Shown piece after piece: positions 24,101 to 36,100 of a stretch of 64,000 bases of DNA (the stretch's first letter is position 1; each line of letters starts with the position of its first letter). The stretch comes from Branchinecta lynchi (Eukaryota; Arthropoda; Branchiopoda; Anostraca; Branchinectidae): contig JAKZAP010000003.1 in NCBI GenBank assembly GCA_023053575.1, forward strand, positions 5,618,561 through 5,682,560. The letters are read 5' to 3'. A model generated the notes under the pieces. It did not search any database and was not told the DNA's origin. It saw only the letters and a program-made list of their open reading frames with translations. A program made the translations under genes and the position numbers.

Positions 24101-27100
24101 CCAAAGTTACGCATGACTGAAAATTCCGGATTCCCCTCCCTCCACTCCCCCGACCGTTATCAGATCGACAAAATCTTTATTTTGAAGTCAGTTTGATCGG
24201 GTCCCTGATATGCCTGCCAAGTTTCATCGTGAACCGGAATTCCGGGAAACCCCCTCCCCCCCCCCCATAAGTGTTCGGAACCAGTACAATGGTCAAAAGG
24301 ATTTATCTAGAGCAGATGCTTGTTCTTCCCAGCAATTTTCACTCCGATCCCTACATTCTAACCGTTTCTTGAAATTTCCGGTCTCTCCCCCCCAACTCCC
24401 CCCTGGCTACCAAATCCGGTCAAGACTTTAAACGGCACATCACAGATGTATAATCTATTAAGTTTCATTACAATCCGATCACCCGTTCTAAAGTTAAACA
24501 CTTCTGAATTTCCCGGATTCCCCTGCCCTCCACTCCCCCCCCCCAAAATGGTCGGATCGAAAAAGTGGTTATTTGTAAGTTTGTTTGGTCATGTCTCTGA
24601 TAGCCTGCCAAGTTTCATCGTCCTAGCACAACTGGACGTACCCTAACTCGAAAAAGTGTGACAAAATGCCTAAATTTTCAAGTTTCCAGTACCCCCCCCA
24701 CTCCCCCGTATATGGTCGGATCGGGAAACTGTTTATTTCCAAGTTAGTTTGGTCGGGTCTCTGATATTCCTGCCAAGTTTCATTGTCCTAGCACATCTGG
24801 AAGTACCCTAACTAAAAAAAGTGTGACAAGAAACTGAGACCGACCGAAAGACCGACAGACGGAAATGTGATCGGTTTATGGCACTTGAGCCAGAGGCTGC
24901 AATGCCATAAAAAAAATGAACAAAATATAGAAACAACGCAACAGCAACAACCAAAATTATTAAAGGAACCCATCTAACAAAACCACACTGATTTTCTCAC
25001 TTGCCGTGTTTTGCTACCATCGATGTGTATCACGCTGTCGACGGTTGTCTGCGAGAAGTTTTTCCGTCGGAACAAGAGCTGAAAGCTCATATGGCACTCT
25101 TCGGAACAGTTAGCATGTTTGTCAGTTTGTCCCCCTCCAGCCCCCCCCCCCGCCCTAGACACATGTCAAGTTTCATGCACATCCGATCACCCGTTCCTAA
25201 GCTATGAATGTCACCAGATTCCGGATTTCCCATCCCTCTACTCCCCCCACGATGGTCGGATTGGGGAAGGGACTATTTTCAAGTCAATATGGTAGAGTCC
25301 CTAAGAGGCCTGCCAAGTTTCATGGTCCTAGCACATTTGACACTATCCGGTCCTGTTTTGTCAGGAATCCGATCAACTCCGATCCCTCGACTTTAAGCTG
25401 TTCATGAGATTTCAGGTGCCCCCTCCAGCCCCCCCCCCCAGTGATAAGATCCGGTCCAAACTTGAAACTGAACATCCGAGACACTTGCTCTTAATACTTA
25501 CCAAGTTTCATGTACGTCCGATCACCCGTTCCAAAGTCGTGAATGTCACTAGATTCCAGATTCCCCACCCCTCTCCTTCCCCAACGATGATCGGATCGGG
25601 CAAGGGACTATTTTCAAATAATCATTTGGGGTCCCTAATATGCCTGCCAAGTTTCATGGTCCTAGCACATCTGGAAGTACCCTAACTCGAGATCACGAAA
25701 ATTCCAGGAAACCCCCTCCAACTCCCCCCACTGTGACACGATACAGTCCTGTTTTGTCACGAAGTTTCGGTAATTCCTCCAACTCCCCCCTCCCCCCACT
25801 ATGACACGGTACAGTCCTGTTTTATCAGTAATATATCTAGGGTTTAAGCTTGTTCTTCCCACCAAGTTCCATCCCGATCCCTCGAATCTGAGCCTTTCAG
25901 AATATTTCCGGTGCCCCCTTCCAGCCCCCCCCCCCCCCCCAGTTGTGGTATCAGGTCCGGATTTGAAAAGGAACATCTGAGGCGCTTGTTCTTGACACTT
26001 GTAAAGTTTCATGCACTTTCGATAACCCGTTCCAAAGTTTTGTTACTAATTTCGGGATTCCCCATCCCTCCAATCCCCCTACGATGGTCGGATCGAGGAA
26101 ACGACTATTCTCAAGGCAGTCTATTTGGGTCCCTGATATTTTTACCAAATTTCATCGTCCTAGTACCGAACTCGCCGGGTCAGAATCCGGCCCGGTTATG
26201 TCAATGGTGTATCTAGGACTTGCGCTTGTTCTTCCCACCAAAATTCATCTCGATCCCTCCACTCTAAGCGTTTCCCAAGATTTCCGGTTCCCCCTTCCAG
26301 CTCCCCCAAAAGTCACCAGATCCGGTCCGGATTTTAAGTGGGTTGTCTGAGGCACGAGAACTATCCAAATATCAAATTTCATTGCTATCCGATCGCCTGT
26401 TCAAAACTTATAAATACCTCAAGATTCCGGATTCCCCCTCCCTCCACTGCTCCAACGATGTTCGGATCGGGGTATAGACTATTCCCAACTTAATCATTTG
26501 GAGTCCCTGATAGGCCTGCCGAATTTCATCGTCCCAACTTAAGTGGAAGTGCCCGAACTAGTAAAACCCGGACCGACCGACCGACGGACGGACAGACATC
26601 GCGATCGCTATATGGCCATAAAAACCGATTATGTAAATTTAGTCCCTGTTTTCGCTGCAAGTCGACGGGTCTCGGAAAACGGCTAAAAAACCCAAAACCG
26701 TGGTTATTTGTAAAAAAGCACAGCATAGTTTTAAGGTATTCAAATATTTTAAACTACTATAAGTTGAATAGTAGATAGTGCGAGGGGTCCTTTAAGAGTC
26801 ATTAAACCGAAACATCATGGAGCTCCCTGTGTGATTACAATTTTGTTTCATTCTGTTGATCTCATGATAGGCGCAGACCGGATCAGCTATACCCAACTTT
26901 TCAATGAGACGGCTGTTCCTTGTCCAGGGGGGGGGGGGGGGGTAGCAAATATTTAAAACCGAAAGAAAATTTAAAGAATCTGACGAAGAATTTCGTTACT
27001 AAAGAGGGTCGAGAAAGGGGAAAGATACAGAACGTGGGGACGAGCCGTGGCATTGTAGGAGTACGCAAGAATCTTCGGGTCAAATTAAAACTTTTCTGAA

Positions 27101-30100
27101 ACAATAGGCCTACGGAAAAAAGGCTCCACTGATGCGCTTCAGCAAATGGGCTATCAGTAACTTTAGAGAGAAGTTTGCCGAACTTTTCACCCGGTTTCCG
27201 GACCTTGAAAACCGAGACAGCTTTCTCGGAAAGTGACACCAGTATGTTGGTGGACAGCTTCGCGGCAGGAATTCTGAAACTGTCGAAAAACACAGTGCGT
27301 CACACTAATAGATCTAAACAACACGACAAGCGTCATTAAGGAGCACTTCGTTGTAACATATGAGAATTTGAAGGACCACTCTTGCTTATTCTGTCTTCTG
27401 CATTATTGCTAGCTCGCTTGTGGGATTATAACCTTTCGCCATTGTTCCATTTTGTACCTACGACTTTTAGCGCGGCCTAGCCGATTCTTGACAGTCAAGC
27501 AACGCAAACGTCGAAGAAATAAATAAATACATAAGAAGTATTGTTTGTCATTTTGGAAGAAATGGTAGATCTTCAGGGCTACTTTCTATTTTAGACTTCT
27601 TTTGGTTGCTTGGTTTTGCTACATTTGAACCGTGGCACGTTCAGTTTTCAAATATTTTGCGTTCAGATGCCGCGTCGGAGAGCAGGAAGGCTGGACATAG
27701 TCGACAAGCGCTAACAAGGAAATTGCCAGTCTGACGAGACAAATAATGGTATTTTAGAAAACCGATATTACAGAGCCATTTCATAGTAAAAAGATCATTT
27801 CTAGTAAGAGTTGTGCTTTAAGGAATAAATGGTCCATAAATATTCTAAACAGCTTGGAATCCAACATTTTCCGGGCGATTCTAGCCTTTCCATGCGTTTT
27901 CGATGGGTCCAGCGGAAAAGTGGATAGCTTTTTGTAAGTAGTCAATCAATCAGTCAGTCAATCTTTATTGTTCGAAAAACATTCTTTACGGTATTAACAA
28001 AAAAAACGAATATTTGTTCTCTCGTCAAACATAACTATATACAATTGCGCTTTTACATAGTCAAATAGTCAATAATTATACAAGAACAAGAATTGCAACA
28101 AATTAAAGCGCTAAAACCTCAACTGATAGACAAAAATGCTCCTCAGACGGGATTTGAACAAAGGACCCTCTGCTTACAAGACAGTTGCTCTACCACTGAC
28201 CTACCCAGGGCTTGTGAACTGAGTTCGCAAACCACTATAATAGTCTCGTAGAAACCGGCCATAGGAACAGTGATCCCATCCGAAGGCAAATTCATCTAAC
28301 CAGTTCACATCCCCATGTCACGGAAAAATTGTTTATGGAACTGGTCACGTTACAAGTTCCTTGTGTAAAGTGCCATCTATATTATTAATTTCCGTGACAC
28401 GGGGATGTGAACTGGTTAGATGAATTTGATCACTGTTCCTATGGCCGGCTTCTCCCAGACTATTGTAGTGGTTTGCGAACTCTGTTCACAAGCCCCTGGG
28501 TAGCTCAGTGGTAGAGCAACTGTCTTGTAAGCAGAGGGTCCTGGGTTCAAATCCCGGCTGAGGAGCATTTTTGTCTATCAGTTCACTACTTATAAAATGT
28601 TTCTATCTCCAGGGCGTCTTTCCCATTAAAATGATATATTTGATTTTATTTGGTTTTCACCATGAGACCCCGTCTTGTGGGTCCTGCTTTGTCTACGTGG
28701 CTCCGACAAGGGAGTCCTAGACTTCTAAATTATATTCAAAAAATTGTTTATGGAATTAGTCACGGTACAAGTCCCTTGTGTAAAGTGCCATCTATATTAA
28801 GTGGAGAACGATTCCAAGGAGTCGAAAAAAAAAACAAGTCAACATCAAAGTAGCAAAAAAAAGCCGCGTAAGCTAGCAAAAATGCTCGGCGGAGAGTTGC
28901 TAGTGCCCTCGATTTTTGAAAAACAAAAGTTAGAGATCATAAAAAAAAAATTCTGTGAGCAACAGCGAGTTTTATTGTCAGATGAAAGGGTGTCTGTTTT
29001 ATTGTAACTATGAATTTTTTTTACACAATACAAATGCAAAAATAAATATGGAAGGAAACGAAAATACTGGTAATTATAACTGTCTTAACCTGAATTTAGG
29101 CCGCCGAAGAAGTCCATAGGCTATACAAATGCTCGGACAAAATGCTTACGAAGGGGTTCTAGCCTTGCGACATCCGAGGGGCAATCAGGAAGTGACTGCT
29201 CCCATTTTAAGGGTACCTTCGACTTTTCAGGAGTCCCCGGGGACGGAGAAAAGATGCAGATGACACGCCTGTACGTGCAGTTGCCATCTGCGTTGCTCGA
29301 ATAACGACACGAGAATCCAGATAGCAGTGCTGTTGCCCTAAGACAGAAGACACGGAGGTATAAGAGCTGATTCTTTGAGTACTCACATTTTCTCCAAATT
29401 CTTCTAAAACTGCTCGAGTAGTCGCTAGTGCGATCTGCGCTGCTTTGTCATTGGGAAACCCATATATGCCTGTAGCGATGCAGCAGAAAGCCTAAAAAAT
29501 GCATGTTTAGCGGGAACTCCAACAGTACAACAACTGGTAAATGCATATTAGCCAGCGCCCTTAAAGTGGACACATATTACAGAGGACGTTCGGAATTTCG
29601 AGGGGTGATCCAGGCGTTTCAGATATAAGAATCTTTCGGGTTTAAAGCTATACCAGTGCGAAAGGCTTTTAGAAGTATCAGGAACAATATCCTTGAGCCC
29701 ACGCGAACATGGAAATATATTTTCATGTAATGAATATAAACAGAAACGTCAGCTACATATGCTTTGGCAGCGGTTCGGCCGTTTTTGGTTACTGCAGGTT
29801 CGTTTCTTCCGTTCCCCAACGTCGTCCCTGGCGCTTGACAGCCTAACGAGGACCCTTCTCAGAAGGGCCGTAATACTGCGGACAACGCATGTGTAGCTGA
29901 CGTTTTCCTCTGTATCCGTTATATGAGTATCTGGAACAAGTACTTACAACGGTCCGCAGTTTCCTTTGTACACACAGCTTCAGACATTCTAAATAGCAGC
30001 TCATCAATGTGTCTTCGTCACCATCCGTAGGTCCAACTGTGTGGATAATATCTAGAAAACAAGTGCGCTTATCAGACGATTGCGAAGAGGGAGTTATCCA

Positions 30101-33100
30101 GAGCCTGTTCCATCCTACTTACCATAGTTCCTACGCATGCCGTCACAAATTCTGGCTTTTTGCAGTCAAGGCTGGAAAGATTTTTCTATTTTCCAGCAGA
30201 ATATCATGCCACGGGTGAATCCGACCAAATCACGTTACATACATGCTTAGTTACCACGCTTACTGCGCTCCCAAGCATGGTAAGCAAATAGTTATTATTA
30301 GTTACTATTTGGATAAGGTTGGAACGGTCAGCGTAGTAACTTTTTACGACGTTGGAACGAAACTAGTAACTAATAGGTACTATTGTTAGGAGGGTGTAAC
30401 ACGCTCCCAATCACCTCCGTCTCTAAGCCGAAAAGGTAATTGACGATGCGCGAGTTCCGCATCAAGGGACTCATAAGGCGTATTCTCGCCGTTCCTCTTG
30501 ATGAGTCCCCACATTTTTTTTTGTCCCAGGGACTCACTCTCCGTATTCTCGCGAGTCCCCACTGACGGGAGTGCTCCGATTATTATCATCATGATACAAA
30601 AAAGGACTCCATATCAGATTCGGAGGGGAATCGATTTTGGGAGTTTCTGATTTTCTTGTTTAAAAAAAGACAACAGAAGTTAGAGATGGTTAATAAAAAT
30701 TTATAAGATCAGTGCTGACTTCGGTTACAGTTTAAAACTGATTCTGAGAAAAAGGCATTTTTTTTATGAATTTTTGTTTAAGTAATAACAGTATAAAATT
30801 AAGCAAAAGCAATCCAAATAAACAAAAGCAAAAATAAAACCCAACCCAGTCAATTCCGTTACCTAAACATATATTTTTTTTTTTAAACAAAATCCGTTTT
30901 GGAAGCATTGCCCATGTCCTCAGTGCTTTCCTTCCGCGAAGATTGACTCCTGCTATTCTCGCCATTCCCCCTGATTCCTCGACGAGTCCCCGGGGAACGG
31001 CGAGAATACACCTATAAAGGGACACATGAAGAGACTGGTTTATTCGTTGATAATTACTGGTATCAAGAACAAATAAGAGCAAGAACTGCTGTCTCCCTAT
31101 ATCTGTCACACAACCAAGCTGAGACGAGTCGACTCCCGACGCAAACGAGCGGAGGTGGATCTTACCCGGGACATCAAAAGTCGTTACCTCTACAGAGAAG
31201 ATGTAACGCAGTAAACCACTGAGGAAGAAAAATCGAATGGAGGCAGCAGTGATAAGCCTGTTCACACTGGGCTGGGCGGGCGCTGAAACAGCGGTTGCCG
31301 GCTCATTGATTCAGACAAGCTTTCGGGGGTTGACAAGAAAATTCCTAAGTATCTCAAAATATACAGAAAACTGCCATTCGGTGCAAAGCAGATTTTACAA
31401 ATGCGTCAAATTTAGTTAAAAGTACGACAAACTGTATATATATCTTATTGAAAAACCCAAAGGCCGTATACAGGTAACGTAAGATATATGGTAACGTAAA
31501 TTGTATCTTTTCGGGGTCAATTCAATTAAGTGGTGTCAATATCCAGAACAAGAAGAGATACATTTCATTCCAGGTATTTGCTCTCATATGAGAATATCAG
31601 ATGAAAACAGGCAGATTCTTTAAAAAAAAAAAAGGCCGTGTTTCAGGTTTAATAGGCTAAGTGGAAATGAACAAATATTACGCAGATGGAATAGGCTTCT
31701 ACTCTGACAAACTAACCAGAAACAATTTTGAATTGAATTTAAAAAAAAAACGAGGACTTCTATGTGGGTCCTAGAAAAACTAGAACCCATGTGGCAAGGC
31801 CTAAGTACGAAAACCAAAGACTTTCTTTAATGGGAAAATACACCGTTGACATCGAATTATTTGTAAATAGTGAACTAAAAGACAAACGAGATAGACCGAG
31901 TTGAGGTGAACTTTCGTCTTTCAATAAACTATTGAATCGAAATCTAACTCACCAAATCGAAATGTATACAATTATACATTTCGGAAAAAAAGAAGAAAAA
32001 CACAAAATATACACTCACCTACTGATATTATTTTGACTATTCCATGCTATTATACCATTTTGGTAATTTCAGTAATCCTAGAAAGCCTTAATTACGTTAC
32101 TCTTAGTTTACACTCGTCTGACAAAGTTAATACTACAGATGTTGAAACTCAATGGGTCATGACTTCAGCGAGTGTGCTTCAAATCCTGGTTTGCATTGTC
32201 TGGTTCTCCCGAGAGACATAAAAAGGAATGTCACAAGGGATTTCAATCTTCATACGTATGGTCATGGTGTAACAAAAGCGATTATGAATGACCATCGTCA
32301 AGTTCGCTTTTTGTTTTTCGCATCACTAATATTCACTAATCCGACGCCAGCGTCTACTCAAACAAAATCAACGCTGTTTCCTTCCCGTGTGAACAGGCCA
32401 GAACATCCGCCTCGCTAGTGGCTACGTTGTTTTCTTCGTAAATGACTTCAAGTGTGTAACGGCGGAGAGTCGGAGACCAACGAGTATACACGGGCGACCA
32501 AGAAATGGGTCCACCTCCGCTCATTGATGTCGGAACATTTTTAGTCGGTGGATGGACGAGAGACCATTGTTCTTACTCGTTATTTGTTCTTGCTGGTATT
32601 CACCCCTATGTTACGGGCCATGGAGCTTTGTAGGGTCGACACTTATTTTGTTCAATTATTCTAGTATTTAATTAACACGAAGTGAACTGAACTGAAGAGC
32701 AGCGGTAGAAACCTTAGCATTCCTTAAAGACCAGAGGTCTATGAAGGACCATCCTTGCTTAAACCACTTAAATATTCTCAACCACTCGTATCCAGTAGAG
32801 GTACGCTTATGTGAACAGTTACTTTAATGTGAACAGTGCCATTTCCGGCTAAATGGTAGAATGAAGATCCGAAACACCTATACAGGTGTTTTCAGATGCC
32901 CTTAATTACCTACTTTGGCTAAGTGGTAGGTAGCTTTAAACACAGCAAGTACATGAAAATGGCAAAGTCCACTGTCAACAAATGTTCACATAAGCATACC
33001 TCTACTGTACAGGACAGCCACATTCAACGCACACAACACAAACCTGTTTCTTGTTTTTTTTTCCTTGTCCGTCAGTCCAGGCGGCTCGTAGCCTTTTGAA

Positions 33101-36100
33101 CGCGGTAACGGAGCCTTCTGATTGGCTCAAGTGTATATTATTAAGGACTACAAATCAATGAGTGGACTGACAATGCTATGGCGTGAAGCAACTGGTTAAA
33201 AGGCATCGCGACTAGGCGAGCTGGTGATGGTGCTGATTACTGAGAATGTACATCTGAAACAGTGAACCTCTTCAGTTCTTTTATACCGTCTGGTTTCCCT
33301 CGTTTGCTCACTCCAAAACAAACGAACAGCTTTAAAATAAAAAAAACATACTTTTAGCAGGAAGCTTGAATCCTTTTGTTATGACCGCACGTCCCGGATC
33401 ACACCCATCTGGATAAAGCCGTTCCGTTTCCGACACAAGTTTTGACCTGCCAGCAGCTGCATGTATAGCTCCATCAACTATAATAAGAAACATATTATGA
33501 GAGTGAAAGTCCTCCAAGCGAGAGAAATTCTGGCGATTACGGACCGTGCGTTTCGGGCGGTCAGGAAAGCTCAGCTGGTTTATCCGCCATGTGTTTCTGC
33601 GGCTCCAAAACTCAATTCGCTTTCCGAGGCCGTTCTTGCGCTCCGCTAGTTATGGAAAGTGAGGTGGAAGTGAATCCCCTCCGTACTTGGACAATGGCAA
33701 AATAGCTAGAAGTTATAAAGCACAACAGAGGCGTAATCACTTTCCGTTAGTTCTGGCGATTGGCGGCTAATGGGCTATTCAGCCTTCAGAAAACTTATAC
33801 CAAGATCTCACGTGTGTTTGTTATTGTTTCTCTAGTGCATCTGGCGGCAATTTGTCATGGCATTTTATGACGGGCGTATGATGTTTCCACTTGAATGTCA
33901 CTTTCTTGTCACTGATGTTACTGTAAAGAATTAAGAGAGTTGAGGCATGAAGCGTTCGCAAAATGTATGAGGGCGTTTTTATAAGAAATGGATCAGTAGT
34001 ATGATTGGTAAGTCGGTAATTAGAAAATGTGAGGAGGCTGGCAAAATTCCTCAGGTTCACTTCGCATTATCGAAAATTTGGTCTACAGGTTATTACGGAA
34101 GTATGATTTGTTCCAGTTTGTTTGTTTTTTTCTCTTTTTTTTGCCATGGCCTTTCGGCTTATTTGAACAATTCTCTGTATGTTCTAATATAAATATCTTC
34201 TCGACTATTTGTTTCCACTAGGCTTATCTAGTAGGCAATGCAACGATGCCGGACCCTCGCACATACAGATAATCAAACTTAAATATTCCTTCAGCCTGGG
34301 AATCATATACAAACATGTCTAAAAACGGATATTCCTCAGCGGATATTTAGGATATTTAGGCAGCTTCCAGTAGCGTCACAGCTTATTAATCTACTGTTAC
34401 GGTGCGGCCAGAACACAAGCTAATCATGATTTGTCCCAAAGCAATTTCAGAAATGACACTTTACAACTTCGAAATACATACTGAAGCTCATATTGGAGAC
34501 AGTGGCGAAACTAGGAGGGGGGGGGGGGGGAGGGAGCTGACCCCCCACGAAAAATCCTGTCGGTAAATCAGCAGTGTTTGTCGGTGCGAAGATTCTGATA
34601 CCGACAAAAGTTATGTCGGTAAAACAGGAAACTTCCTGTTGGGAAATAGGCAGCGTTTGTCGGTACGGCACGCTTTAGCATTCCGTTTTGGTACCGACAA
34701 AAGCTCTGTCGGTAAGCCAGGAAACTTCTTATTGGGAAAACCGGCAGCAGTTCTCAGTGCGGAGACGGTACATAGATTCGATTTTCGGTACCGATAAGAG
34801 CTCTGACGAACACTTTCCTCATTTCGTTTCTGATACCGATGAAAGCTCTGTCGGGAAATCATGAAACTTGTTGCAGGGAAATTGGCAACGTCTGCCAGTG
34901 CATGGATTCCGTTCACAGTACCGACAAAAGCTCTTTAGGTAAATCAGGAAACTTCTTGTCTGGAAATCGGCAGCGTTTTTCGGTGCGGAGACGGTCTGCG
35001 GATTCCGTTTTCAGTACCGGCAAGAGCTCTGATAAAACACTTTCCTAATACCATTTCTGATACCAGACAAAAGCCTTGTCGGTAAATCAAGTCGATGATC
35101 GGATCGAGACACTGATATCTGTTGCTTTTAATTTTTCGGTACAATGACTAGGAAAAGTCTTGTCGGAAAAATGGGAACTCTCTTTTTCGGTTTGTTTACA
35201 TCTGGAATGGATAAAAATCTTGTCGTTAAATTCAGTATTTGTGAACTATTCGTCACTGCGAGACTTTTTAATATGGTTACTGGAATATTCTCGTCGATAA
35301 ATCCGAAAATGTGCTAACCAAACACTTCTTCATTCCTTTCTGTTCCTTGACGGTAAACCAACCACACCGACAAACCTGTTTCCTCGAATTGTTCTTGAGG
35401 GATTTCTCTGTTCCCAGTGTTCCGACCCATAAACTGCCCTTTTGGGTTGATCTGGCTGTTCATCATTACGGGAAATGGTCAACTTTATTCAGTGACTTAT
35501 GAGTTTCAAATTCCAGTCCAACTCGGCCCACCGAGGTTGGATCAGGCCAAGATATCTGAATAACACAACTAGGTCACATGGGCACAGTATTGGCAAGTTT
35601 ATCTCAATCGATCAACCGATTTGGTCCCCAAGCGTTTACGAAAATGTTCAGGACCCACCCTAACTGCCGCAGCACTACCATAATGGCAAGAAGAGGTTCG
35701 GACACATAAATGGGCCAACGGCATACATCTTGCATCCGCGTCCACAATGCATCAAGCATCACTCGAACCAAGCTCGAACGGACCATTGAGTGGGCCTACC
35801 GGTCTGGTACCCCTCAGCCCCACCTTCATCCAACGGATGTCAGATCTGGTTTGGGCATCAAATTACACATCTAGGTCCCATGAGTTTTGTACCTTTCAAA
35901 TTTTATCCCAATCACTCGTTCTGTTCAGTCCCTACTCGTATTACAATATTTGAGAGACCTCCTTGCAACACTGTTCTCGGACGCGGAAAAACTGAACATC
36001 TTGGGAGTTTCAGTCAAATTCGAGTACTTTCTAAGGCCCATGCACATGTACCTGTTTGTTTTTTTAGGCATATCTAATCCCTGCCTTCCACTCAGTTGTT

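Larger units (their letters stand above)
28121..28587. mobile_element. Palindromic element carrying a tRNA-Thr-like gene in each arm
   Basis: Two arms of about 200 bp (28,121-28,327 and 28,389-28,587) are reverse complements with a spacer of about 60 bp. Each arm ends, toward the outside, in a tRNA-like sequence and then ATTTTTGTCTATCAGTT. The spacer sequence TTGTTTATGGAACTGGTCAC recurs at 28,741-28,800. Confidence 0.8.

Noticed and set aside
23800..26350. Many overlapping Pro/Ser-rich ORFs in all plus frames
   Set aside because: They come from the C-rich repeat array, shift frame between units and have no domain. Composition explains them.
26901..27293. 130-codon minus-strand ORF between MacroD exons D and E
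   Set aside because: It starts in a poly-G tract (Pro run), has no known domain and no splice sites in phase with the neighbouring exons.
30732..31265. 177-codon minus-strand ORF
   Set aside because: It overlaps an interspersed repeat and its end is a run of hydrophobic codons in AT-rich sequence. No domain is recognised.
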